Shown here: in pieces, positions 38,005-47,839 of the stretch
How the letters are laid out: every line of letters begins with the position of its first letter
Position numbering within the stretch: the stretch's first letter is position 1
Assembly: GCF_910592395.1 (NCBI RefSeq)
Contig: NC_088325.1
Location: 4,309,501-4,373,500, forward strand
Origin: Lineus longissimus
Lineage: Eukaryota > Nemertea > Pilidiophora > Heteronemertea > Lineidae
Direction: 5' to 3'
Length of the DNA: 64,000 nucleotides
Notes under the pieces: model-generated
Told to the model about the DNA's origin: nothing
The model's input: only the letters and a program-made list of their open reading frames with translations
The model's database searches: none
Translations under genes and position numbers: made by a program

Positions 38005-39797
38005 ATGTTACTTACCTAGAAAAGTCTATGTTTTTTGACGAATTGAAAAATGAAATGGCACCTGATTCTGCCTATGATGAGGCTAAGGTAATATGGGATC
38101 ATTTCAAGATCAGGAATCACGGTGAGTTCATTGACCTCTACCTCAAAACTGATGTGATCCTTTTAGCTGATTTATTTGAGAAATTCAGGGATGTCAATTT
38201 GAACTACTTTCAGATAGATCCATGTCACTGTTACTCGGCACCAGGCCTAACCTGGCAAGCTGGTTTGAAGTACACAGGAATAAACCTAGAACTACTGACT
38301 GATACCAACATCTTACTTACTTTTGAGAAAGCAATACGAGGTGGAATTTCGGGTGTTATGGGAACAAGACATGTCAAGGCAGATGAACACCACAAACTAC
38401 TCTACATAGACGCAAATAATCTCTACGGCTGGTCCATGATGGAACCTCAACCCTATGGTAGTTTTGAAATGATAGATATTGATCCACTCGAGCTATGCTC
38501 TCAGGACAAAGCTCGACTAGGACAAAGTCCAGAGAACAAGGTTCGACTTAACATGAATGTTATCAGTAAAGAGCAGATTATGGCAATTCCAAGTGATAGT
38601 GAAGTAGGCTACTTCTTAGAGGTTGATTTGGAGTATCCAGGAAATATTAAATTTAAGTCAAGGAACTTTCCATTCTGTCCCGAATCTCTCTTTATTGAAG
38701 ATGATGAATTAAGTCCTTACCAGAGAGAGTTACTGGGCGATGATAAAAGATCAAATGTAGAGAAACTAATACTAACACAAAATGATAAAACTAATTACAT
38801 AGTGCATTACAGAATGCTACAATTTTACCTAAAGCACGGAATGGTACTTAAGAGGGTTCATTCAGTGATAAGCTTTAAACAATCAAAGTGGTTAGCACCA
38901 TACATTGATTTTAACACTAAAAGACGTATGGATTCTAAGACTGATTTTGAGAAAGATTACTTTAAATTAATGAACAATGCGTTCTATGGAAAAACTTGTG
39001 AGAATGTAAGGAACAGGGTTGAAATTGAATTTGTATCGGACGGGGAGAGAGCCAGGAATGTAATGGCCAATCCCAGGTTTTCATCGATATGCGTATTTGA
39101 CGAACATAATGCTGCTATTAGCATGAGGAAAACATCAATGAAATTCAACAAACCAATCTACATAGGAGCTTCAGTACTTGAATTGTCTAAATTATTAATG
39201 TATGAATTCTATTATGAAGTTCTTCAACCGTACTTTGGTGAGAAAAATATTGAACTGCTGTATCTAGATACAGATTCCTTTGTACTTAACATTAATACTG
39301 ATGACTTAACTAAAGACTTAAAGGAGTTGAAACACTATTTTGACTTCAGTAATTATCCAAAAGATCATCCACTCTATGATACCAGTAAGAAGAAGGTACC
39401 AGGCTACTTTAAGGATGAGCTAGGAGGAGTAGAGATGACTGAATTCATTGCCCTGAGAAGTAAGATGTACGCTTACAGGACCAAGACTATGTCTGGAGAA
39501 CAGAGTTCGACAAAAGATTACGATTCTAAGAAATTGAAGGGTATTGCCAAGAATGTAGTAAGGAGAAATATCTCATTTGATGACTATGTTGATTGTCTTG
39601 AAAAGAGTAGGTCATTTTACCACAAGATGAGACACTTAAGATCAGATAAACACCAAATCTATTTGGAAGAAGTTGACAAAAAAAGCCTCAGTCCTTTTGA
39701 TGACAAGAGGTTCATACTTGAAGATGGAATAAGCACCTTACCATTTGGAATGTATTATGAAGGCTACATAGATTACAGCGATTCAAACTTCGCTTGA
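38005..39797 (+). pseudogene. N-terminally truncated PolB (unit 3)
   Basis: Copy of 28936-30728 with the same truncation and intact palm motifs. Confidence 0.85.
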
Positions 39798-39798
39798 G

Positions 39799-39948
39799 TA
39801 CGACTACGTCTTGAGAGCTCTGCTCGAGTCGAGCTTTGCTCTCTGGACTTTGTCATAGTACGACTACGTCTTGAGAGCATAGCTCGATTCCGACTTCGTC
39901 TTGAGAACAAAGTTCGATTAGGACTACGTCCAGAGAGCAAAGCTCGAT
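39799..39948. repeat. Array of five 30-bp double-hairpin elements (unit 3)
   Basis: Copy of 21661-21810. Confidence 0.9.
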
Positions 39949-40138
39949 TAAACTAATGAATAGGGTGGTGCTGATGGTAGTGTTACTTGGTGAAATTCAT
40001 CCCTAACACCGAAGTCATGATAATAGTGATAGTGATACACCACATTAGGATTAGGACGTAGTCCGGGTCCGACTTCGTCTTGAGAGCATAGCTCGAGTCG
40101 AACTTTGTTCTCTGGACGTAGTCCGGGTCCTGTTTGAT

Positions 40139-40800
40139 TTACTGAACTTTTAGTTTTTCTAGCATCTCTGTCTGTGCTAGTTTTTTTCCTTCTTCTAAAA
40201 AAGTCTTCTTTAAAGACTCTACATCAACAGCTGAACTTGCCTCCCTTTGTTTTTTCCTAATGGCATTTTTCATCGAAATGTATTTCTCCTTCTCCTTGAG
40301 AATCAAAGTAAACTCATCTGTAGATATGTGAGAATCGGTTAAGGCTTTACTAACCAAATCATTGATTGTGTTCAGTTTTGAAATTGCCAACATTCTGATA
40401 TTCTCATGCTTTTCAATTTTCTTAAGAATATTTTCTTTTTTTCCCAGCCTAAGGCTGATGAAATAATGGCACTACCTATTGTTACGCCACCCAAAGCTAA
40501 GCCTATCGGTGCCGTGATGACACCAGCTAGAGCGGAAATACCAACAGATCCGGCTGCAACGCTGGCAAAATTAAGGAAATGGCTAATGCCAGTAATTACG
40601 CTAAATACTTTTTTGTACTTTGAAAATATCTTTCTTCTAAATTCAATCTCGCTTTCTAAGAAACTCTTAACCTCACATATTTGTTGTAGTCTGAAAGCCT
40701 GAGGGTTACTTTCTGTATGCTTTTCAGACCTTTCATAGTTCAAATGACTTTCAGAGTTTAAATTACTTAAATCTGGATAAACCTTATTGTCTCCATCCAT
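40139..40800 (-). CDS. Split hydrophobic Polinton protein (unit 3)
   Basis: Copy of 22001-22662 with the same -1 relation. One substitution (Val to Ile) lies in the hydrophobic region. Confidence 0.5.
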
Positions 40801-40804
40801 TTAA

Positions 40805-41079
40805 TTAGTGGGAATAACTAGAATCAGTTGTTCTGTCATTTCTAGTGTTTAGTGTTGATCCTACAGACACTACAGGTTTTTGAAGTACATTAAATTTTAA
40901 AGGTTTTTCTGTCCCAACAGGTTTTTCTGACCCAACAGGTTTTTCTGTCCCAGCAGGCCCAACAGGTTTTAAAGGTTTTTCGGGACCAGGCTCCAACTTT
41001 GACTCTACTTCTGCCTCTAATTCTCTAATCTTTCTTTCCAATTACGTGGTCGTTTTGTGTAACCCCAAGTTCTATTCAT
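40805..41079 (-). pseudogene. Small PEKPxG-repeat protein, broken (unit 3)
   Basis: A 13-bp deletion near 41026, between short TCTA/CTA matches, shifts the frame between the N-terminus and the repeat region. It is intact in units 1 and 2. Confidence 0.75.
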
Positions 41080-41098
41080 TTAATTAAGTAAAATAAAA

Positions 41099-42055
41099 TC
41101 AATTCACTGCAAAGAGTAAATTTCTTTCAAGTCTATTATTCAACTTAATCATCTCGTTTATGATTTCTGTCTGACTACATATGTTAATGTTCTGGTTCAT
41201 TCTCATGTTATTATTTAAATTCGATAATCTATCAAGCAGAATCATATTTTCATCACGAAGATAATCCCCGAAATGCTGTGATATCACTATTTACCAATTT
41301 GGTATTACATCCTGGTCTCGAAAGACAAACCAGTTTTCACTTCTCATTTTTACCATGAAATCCATTGACCTATCCAATTGATCCTTAAATAGTGTGTAGT
41401 CTACTTTAGCACTCTTCTGTCTGTTTTGTGTTTTAGACATTGGTCTAATGTTAAACCAAGCAAAGCACAGTTCAGGTTTATCTTTGAATTCCTTGATTGG
41501 TAAGACATGATCCAACTCTTCTTCTACTATTCGAACTCTGTTCTCGGGACTTTGTCCTATCGGAGATAGACTCCTCTGGTACTTTAACCACTGTGAGAAG
41601 AAACTGTCTGTACATCCTAGATTGAATGATGAATTACCTTTACACTCTCCCTTAGAAATGCGGTTTAGACCAACTCTAATTTTGTGTCTGTCTCTATTAC
41701 CATTTTGGTCAAGGTAATCCTTTTTGTAATATGAATTAAAACATGATCTGCAGTTACCTCTATTTCCGTCTTTACCAAATTCACCATCACTTAGTAATTT
41801 ATTTTCATAACATTTATTACATCCCTTGATTTTACTTGAACCACATTCTTTACAGTAATCAAGTCGTTTATTACGCCTGTTCTTTTCAAAATTAATATCA
41901 GGTTTCTTTTCACAGCACTTAACACAATAAATTGTAGGTCCTGAAATTACTGGTTGTTGCTGATACATAGGTTGCTGCTGATACATAGGTTGCTGCTGAT
42001 ACATAGGTTGTTGCTGATACACATTGAAAGTAGCATTAAATATTGCTCCATCCAT
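41099..42055 (-). pseudogene. HNH-like endonuclease with nonsense mutation (unit 3)
   Basis: A single substitution near 41292 turns a Lys codon after IPNW into a stop, leaving 254 residues. The HNH core precedes the stop, so activity might survive, but the C-terminal helical part is lost. Confidence 0.8.
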
Positions 42056-42142
42056 TTCTTTCTTTATTTAGTAGGACATTTTTTTTTAAATTACGTTTTT
42101 CGAACTTGTTCTTGTGACTTAAGTCACTTTAGAGACTTTATT

Positions 42143-43285
42143 TCATTTCAATGATTTGATATCAGAAACTGGTAACCATTCATTGAACTTATCACTGTAA
42201 CCCTTCCACTTCACTAATCCGTATTTCTTGCCTTTACTGGTCTTGTACCTTAGGATTTTCTCGATCTTGTACTCTAGCTGGTCAGGATTAGGAACATAGC
42301 TCAATTCCTCTTCATAGAAATATCCTTGAATTTCTTCTTTGTGGTAATCCTCAAGCTGGTAGACGATAGGGTGAGTAAATATGATCTGTTTGATTTGGAA
42401 CACCTCCTCAGTGTAGTTGGGCATGTAACCTTTACCGAAAATGGACTTGTACTTTGAAATTCTTACACTGTCACCTACTTTGTACTTTGGATCACCAAAT
42501 GTCTCTTTGAGGTGAAGACCGTAAAGATTGTACCACACTGTTCCTTCGTTTTCCATCTTTCTGGCGTCTACAGGTTTCATACCTATTGATGAGTGAAATG
42601 TGTTATTGTAGCCGCTGACCAGGTCATCCAGAACGTCAATCCACTTGTCAGTCTCCTTAGCGGTGAAATAACGCCACATTTTTTCTTTAAGGGTTCTATT
42701 GAATCTCTCTACTACTGCTGCCTTCTTATCAGATTTTGTGGAGAACCAGTCTATGTCATTTTCTGTTAAGAGTTCCTTGAAGTGTTTGTTGTAAAATTCT
42801 TTACCGTCATCAAACTGGATTTTCGTTGGTTTTGCTTCCTCAAATATCACTTTAAATGCATCTCTGATTTCTTCTCCCCTCTTACTCTTAACTGCTAGAG
42901 CCCAAGAAAAACGACTAAATAGATCTATGACTGTTAAAATGAATCTGAAACCCTTATTCGGACTTTGTCCTGAGAGCATAGCTCGATTCTGTTTCTCAAA
43001 TTTTTGCATGTCAACCAGATCTGCTTGCCATTGTTGATCGATGTACGATACCATTGTCTTCCTGAAGGTGAATTTCTTAATGGCCGGTTTGTGTAGTTGG
43101 TGAGTTGGTAGTGTTTCTAGAAATTCTTTCACTTCTTTTTTTTTAATAAGTTTTCCTGAGCGGGACTTTGTCCCTAACAACGAAGTTGTGCTCTGCTCTC
43201 GTGACGAAGTCATATCTTCCTTGACCTGTTTCCAGATTTTACTCAAAGAACTGTAAGCCACGGGACTCTCGGGGTTGTAGTACAA
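42143..43285 (-). CDS. INT: Integrase with chromodomain (unit 3)
   Basis: Copy of 24019-25161 with the same translation as unit 1, including the Pro in the double-hairpin insert. Confidence 0.9.
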   Translation of the reverse strand: MYYNPESPVAYSSLSKIWKQVKEDMTSSREQSTTSLLGTKSRSGKLIKKKEVKEFLETLPTHQLHKPAIKKFTFRKTMVSYIDQQWQADLVDMQKFEKQNRAMLSGQSPNKGFRFILTVIDLFSRFSWALAVKSKRGEEIRDAFKVIFEEAKPTKIQFDDGKEFYNKHFKELLTENDIDWFSTKSDKKAAVVERFNRTLKEKMWRYFTAKETDKWIDVLDDLVSGYNNTFHSSIGMKPVDARKMENEGTVWYNLYGLHLKETFGDPKYKVGDSVRISKYKSIFGKGYMPNYTEEVFQIKQIIFTHPIVYQLEDYHKEEIQGYFYEEELSYVPNPDQLEYKIEKILRYKTSKGKKYGLVKWKGYSDKFNEWLPVSDIKSLK

Positions 43286-43362
43286 ATCCCTTAGATCGAA
43301 CTTTGTTCTTGCAGCACCTTAGTGCTGGATACTGCTGTGTGTCATCCTTTACATTCATTTAA

Positions 43363-43956
43363 ATGAGTGAAGTATTTATTTACGAGCCACACAATATGTT
43401 AATTTCTGGTGTTACCAATTGTGGTAAGACATATTTTGCCCTTGACCTCTTAGAAAAGGAGTATCGGCACAAGTTCCAGAACATAGTAATGTTCTGTCCA
43501 ACATATTTCAACAATAAGACATATGAAAGGAAATGGATTTACCAAGACAAGAACGTCTACATAGTTAATCCCGAAGCTGTGGCCAGTAATTTGGACCTTG
43601 TGCTTCAGTTTGCTACTCTGACCTTTGCTGGTTCTAACACATTATTCCTCATTGATGACTGTGCTAATTTGAGAGACACAAAAAAGAAGGTGTCCGAGTT
43701 ATGTAATCTTGCCTTTTCCGGCAGGCACTACAATCTCACTGTTTGGTTACTAGTTCAGAAGTACAATTCAGTTGTTAAGGACTACAGAGAGAACATAAGA
43801 ATTTTAGTATTATTTTTTAATAAGGATGAATCAGCCATGAAAGATGCCTTAGAAGAAAACAGTGTTATTCCTAAGGAGAAAAGACAGTACTACATAGAAG
43901 AACTTAAGATGAAAAAAGGATCAAAACTGATCATTAGACTACAACATCCATTTTGA
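43363..43956 (+). CDS. ATP: Packaging ATPase (unit 3)
   Basis: Copy of 25239-25832, same protein. Confidence 0.9.
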   Translation: MSEVFIYEPHNMLISGVTNCGKTYFALDLLEKEYRHKFQNIVMFCPTYFNNKTYERKWIYQDKNVYIVNPEAVASNLDLVLQFATLTFAGSNTLFLIDDCANLRDTKKKVSELCNLAFSGRHYNLTVWLLVQKYNSVVKDYRENIRILVLFFNKDESAMKDALEENSVIPKEKRQYYIEELKMKKGSKLIIRLQHPF

Positions 43957-44027
43957 TTTACTCTTTCACATCAAAAATCTTAGTCCCGCTTCTCATCGAG
44001 CTATGCTCTCAGGACTGTGTCCGATCA

Positions 44028-44486
44028 TCAGGACTGTGTCCGATCAGTGGTCTTAGTCTTTCTAACCCTAGTAAAATAATAAATTATTAACCCTAAACCA
44101 CTAAGTCCTAGGATAATCCATAGGTACTCGTATTTCTTCATTTCATCACTAGGTTGGTAGTAATCACTTAATTGTGGTCGCTGAGGTAGTACAATAGTTC
44201 TTTCTGGATGTAAATGATTGTAAACAGTAAGTGCTGAATCAGTATTGTTAAAATCAATAGAAGCGTCTCTTTCTCTCTTTAATTCAAGATTAACGAAGTC
44301 AATGGTACTTTTCCTATGCTCCTCCCATTCGGTTGAAGCTTTTTGTAATTGCTCCTGAGCCAAATCATGTCTTTTCACTTCAGTCTCATAGCCATTCTTG
44401 TCTAGTTTTTTAAAAAGGTAACCGGATCCAGTGAATGCTAATCCATTGATTATTGCAGATCCAAATAACATGCCAATGCCAGCCAT
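44028..44486 (-). CDS. Two-helix membrane protein (unit 3)
   Basis: Copy of 25904-26362, intact, Ser at residue 60. Confidence 0.6.
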   Translation of the reverse strand: MAGIGMLFGSAIINGLAFTGSGYLFKKLDKNGYETEVKRHDLAQEQLQKASTEWEEHRKSTIDFVNLELKRERDASIDFNNTDSALTVYNHLHPERTIVLPQRPQLSDYYQPSDEMKKYEYLWIILGLSGLGLIIYYFTRVRKTKTTDRTQS

Positions 44487-44535
44487 TTAATTCCAATGAA
44501 TTTTAATTTCAATGATGTGTCCCTGAGAGCATAGC

Positions 44536-45275
44536 TCAAGTTAATACCAATTGGTACTGTACATTATGACCATTAAGATCGATGATTTCACCTTTTTCAT
44601 CAGTTAAGCGAATATTCAGCTTATTGAATCTTGGTTTACAGGGAATTGCTATTGGTTTCTCAAATGTGTATGCTATTAAATCCCCAAAATTAGCTTCCTT
44701 TATTGGTCTTGTGGTTAGCACATCAGATGCTTCACCATTACTTAATACACTATTAGATTCGATTATGTCACAGTGAAAAACAAAATTGTTAATTGGTCTA
44801 AAATTGATGGGTTTCTCACTTACAACATCATCCTTACTTTTATTGTCTAAAGGGTAAGGCCATTCTGATTTCATGCCAAATAATTCATTACTTTTACCAA
44901 GAAAATAGATCTGATAATGCGCCTCATTTTTTCTCTTTAGGAAGTGTAAGATGGCCGTACCTGTTGGTTCTTCAAGGTCAAATCTGACAGCACCTCTACT
45001 CATACTATTTTCTTTCAACTTATCCGCAAATACTTTTGAAAAGCTCTGTAGGTCATAGAGACCATCTGGTAGCGAAATCTCTGCCACATCAAACCCCTTA
45101 CTTTGATTCGGTTATTCTCCCTGGCTGCACTTATGTTGTAGAATGTACAAGGTATTACTGCAAAAGTTAAAGTGATGCTACATGCATCTTGAATTTCAGT
45201 CTTGAGATTGACTGTTAAATCACTTGAACTCTGATCTGGATAGTCACTTGAATCTATGTTCATTACAGTAATCAT
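44536..45275 (-). pseudogene. Penton-like protein 2, frameshifted (unit 3)
   Basis: One A is missing near 45100 (about codon 58), splitting the gene into frames 45275-45015 and 45087-44536. Units 1 and 2 retain the base. Confidence 0.85.
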
Positions 45276-45332
45276 TTACTTAAGCAAATTTTCGTTTTCA
45301 AATTTACCTTTTATCAAATAAGTAAATTATTC

Positions 45333-45569
45333 TTACTTCATAATATTTCTGGGTAGGATTCCTTGATCGTAAAGGTACTCTAATGTTCCATTACTAATAG
45401 CTACAGTTCCTCCCAGTTTAAGAATTTCCTCTAGGTCGGCCTGACTTGGGGGACCAATATTGATTCTCAAGAACCTTTTCAGTAACATAGAGTAACCAAT
45501 TGTTGTTGATGCCAACAGTAAACTTTGATACAGTGTATTTATGATATCTTTCTTTCCTGGTGTATCCAT
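45333..45569 (-). CDS. Small hydrophobic Polinton protein (unit 3)
   Basis: Copy of 27210-27446, intact. Confidence 0.55.
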   Translation of the reverse strand: MDTPGKKDIINTLYQSLLLASTTIGYSMLLKRFLRINIGPPSQADLEEILKLGGTVAISNGTLEYLYDQGILPRNIMK

Positions 45570-45681
45570 TTAATTACTTAGAAAATCACTAGTAAAACTC
45601 ATTTATCTAGTATTCAGTATTTAATTTAGTGTTGTACGAACTTTGTTTCAGTGTTGGAGCGAACTTTGTTCTTGCAGCACC

Positions 45682-46938
45682 TCAGTGCTGGAGTGAAGCA
45701 ATCTGAGAATTCTGGATGTGTACCTGGGCGTCAGAAACCACGAATATGTGCATTTTGTATGGTCCCTTTCCAGATTTCTTTGTAATAGATAATTGAATAC
45801 CATCTTTTGTGTTCTGGAGCTTCTTTCCTGATCCGTGAAGGCGATTATCCTCAGAAGTTCTCAGGTCCAACCATAAACCATAGTGATTAGAATCACCATA
45901 GTATTTCTCCATGGTCATGTTACAGTCATGAGTTTTCTTCAAATCTTCAGACATAAAATGTTTCTTGATCTCCTCCCATTGATCCATCATTCTCATTCCT
46001 TCTGGGAACACCTGATTGGCAACACCCTCTATTGTGATATGCACTTTACTTATGTTAGGGTTTTCAAACTTCTCTGAATCTCTAGCTCCATCTACATAGT
46101 CAGACACAAATAGTAATAATAATCCTTTAATAGACATTCTTGGAAAGTTGATGTTCTCATTAATTAGTGTTTCATTAGCAGTAACATTGACTGTCTTAAA
46201 ATGGTCTACCCAATCATAAAATATTGAGAATCCAGAATTGTACTTGTTACTTAATTGACTAGCAATCATTTTGTTGGTTACGGTATCATATTCAAAACAA
46301 ATATTCTCTAGTTTGTAGCCCATGCTAGCTGTGTTTGTTGTGACTATGATTTCCTCCTTTGGTGCTAAAGTTATTTCAATAATCACATCTTCTTGAATTG
46401 GAAACTTGTAAAATGGAGCATGATGATGGAATAGTTCAAAATCTAATGGTATTTTGTACTTCTTGTCAAACACTTTCTTTAAAGTCTTTTCATTAGCTGT
46501 TTCTCCAGTGACATCAGCTTCAGCGACTCCTGATCTTAATTCTCTAAGATTTTCTGATTGAATACCCTGAAAAACTCTATCATTTCTTTCTTCTTCTGTA
46601 AACCACAGATCTTTAAATGTAGAATAATGACTGTATTCGTCAAGGTCAAATATCTGCTCTGTTCCCCACTTAACCACCATCTTTGAGATTAGGTTTCTAC
46701 CAAGATTATTTACAACACTATTTTTAGAATTACCAGAAATGGTTACATCAGCAGACAGATAAAGAGATTTAGGTACAAAGAATGTATTCTCTCGCAATGC
46801 CGGTATTCTAACATACAGTGTTTCTTTGGGGTTAGCAGATGATGGGTTATGAGTAATGATATGATGCTGCCTCTCAGCTTTCAAACCAAGTGGAATCTTA
46901 TGTGCCCTTTCGGTATTTAATAAATATCCTGTTGCCAT
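45682..46938 (-). CDS. MCP: Major capsid protein, double jelly roll (only complete copy)
   Basis: The 418-residue protein starts at MATGYLLN (46938); the frame is open a further 11 codons but this Met best fits the family. It matches the Polinton capsid pattern: LYVRIPALRENTFFVPKSL near 40-60, LISKMVVKW, FKDLWFTEEERNDRVFQGIQ (about 107-126), LAPKEEIIVTT, KGLLLLFVSDYVDGARDSEKF and LHGSGKKLQNTKDGIQL near the C-terminus. Trimers of this fold build the icosahedral shell. It lies at the right end reading inward from the TIR, next to the penton-like gene. It is interrupted in units 1 and 2 at the codon corresponding to 46051, so this is the only copy able to make shell protein. Confidence 0.9.
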   Translation of the reverse strand: MATGYLLNTERAHKIPLGLKAERQHHIITHNPSSANPKETLYVRIPALRENTFFVPKSLYLSADVTISGNSKNSVVNNLGRNLISKMVVKWGTEQIFDLDEYSHYSTFKDLWFTEEERNDRVFQGIQSENLRELRSGVAEADVTGETANEKTLKKVFDKKYKIPLDFELFHHHAPFYKFPIQEDVIIEITLAPKEEIIVTTNTASMGYKLENICFEYDTVTNKMIASQLSNKYNSGFSIFYDWVDHFKTVNVTANETLINENINFPRMSIKGLLLLFVSDYVDGARDSEKFENPNISKVHITIEGVANQVFPEGMRMMDQWEEIKKHFMSEDLKKTHDCNMTMEKYYGDSNHYGLWLDLRTSEDNRLHGSGKKLQNTKDGIQLSITKKSGKGPYKMHIFVVSDAQVHIQNSQIASLQH

Positions 46939-47017
46939 TTTCTGTTTATTTACTAGTAAAATTATGTACATGCAGTGAACAGTGCCAACATCATATATCA
47001 GGTAAAATGCACGGAAA

Positions 47018-47279
47018 AAAGCTATTGACGTGTACTTTCTGTTGGAATACAGTAAGTCATGATTACATTAACCCATTGAACTCTAGTATTCCCTTACCAT
47101 TTCCCTCACCATTTCATTGCAACGCTTCACTGGGAATCTCATGAATGATAGAATATATGTATTGTGGTGTCTGGTTCTTAGGGGTTTCTAAGCTATTTTG
47201 AGACAAAAAGGCATGTAAGGGCTTTTGTTAAAATAGCTTAGAATTACCTAGATTCCTACCACCACAATACATATATTCT
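47018..47279. repeat. Right terminal inverted repeat
   Basis: Inverted match to 10188-10470. The outer 130 bp (about 47150-47279) again folds back on itself: AGAATATATGTATTGTGGTG at 47150 and its complement at 47260-47279. Confidence 0.9.
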
Positions 47280-47285
47280 GAGGTG
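47280..47285. repeat. Right target-site duplication GAGGTG
   Basis: Identical to 10182-10187. Confidence 0.9.
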
Positions 47286-47831
47286 ACTTTATTGCATTCA
47301 GACTACATGTGTGATACACAGGATCAGGTACTTGTCTGAACAGCTTCAGGATCTATAGGGTGAGTCTATTAATACAATATCATTTTAAGTTTAGTTCTGG
47401 ACGTAAATCTTCAGGGAACTTCCGTGTGTAGCACTCTTAATGGGCAGTTCTTCAAGGCTCTGAAGCAAGTACCCGTTCTTTTCGTGAGAACGTATGCGGT
47501 ACGGACCGAGCCAAGGTTCCTCCTTCTTGCCTCCTTTCCGGTCACTTCTCCTTTTTTCTCTCAGCATCAGGGTACCAATGGGAAGGTCCTGGAAAGTGAA
47601 AATGAATTTGTATGCTGTACAACATTTATCTCTTTGACAGTTCTTTTTTTTTAATGATCATAAATACTTACATCTTGTTGTTTACGTCTTGCGTCGTAGT
47701 GTTTCTTTTGATTCTGTTGTGCCTTTGATATGTTATCCAGGACTTATACCCTGAATGACTTTCTTCACATTCTGTGCTCTCTTGACAGATTCCACTGCAG
47801 ACGTCGTGCTCGGCCCTTCAGCAGCGGCGCT
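47286..47831. other. Host DNA right of the Polinton, no gene recognised
   Basis: A possible splice acceptor (CTTGACAG at about 47787) precedes a short open stretch running to the next insertion, but no domain or partner exon was identified. Confidence 0.4.
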
Positions 47832-47839
47832 GTCCTCAG

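Larger units (their letters stand above)
38005..46051. repeat. Tandem unit 3, partial (8,047 bp, no foreign segment)
   Basis: It matches units 1 and 2 up to CTTTACTT at 46051, then continues into the full capsid gene in place of the foreign segment. It carries more damage: a 13-bp deletion near 41026, a nonsense change near 41292 and a one-base deletion near 45100. Confidence 0.95.
10188..47279. mobile_element. 37.1-kb composite Polinton/Maverick element
   Basis: The element begins AGAATATATGTATTGTGG at 10188 and ends with its inverted complement at 47279, giving the AG...CT termini typical of Polintons. GAGGTG flanks it exactly on both sides (10182-10187, 47280-47285), the 6-bp duplication expected of a Polinton integrase. 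It encodes the diagnostic set: protein-primed PolB, retroviral-type integrase, packaging ATPase, double-jelly-roll capsid and penton-like proteins. It is about twice the usual 15-20 kb because an internal 9,069-bp unit is present in 2.9 copies. Subtracting two units leaves 18,954 bp. Polintons are thought to be integrated viruses able to form virions; frame breaks suggest this copy is not autonomous as read. Confidence 0.95.
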
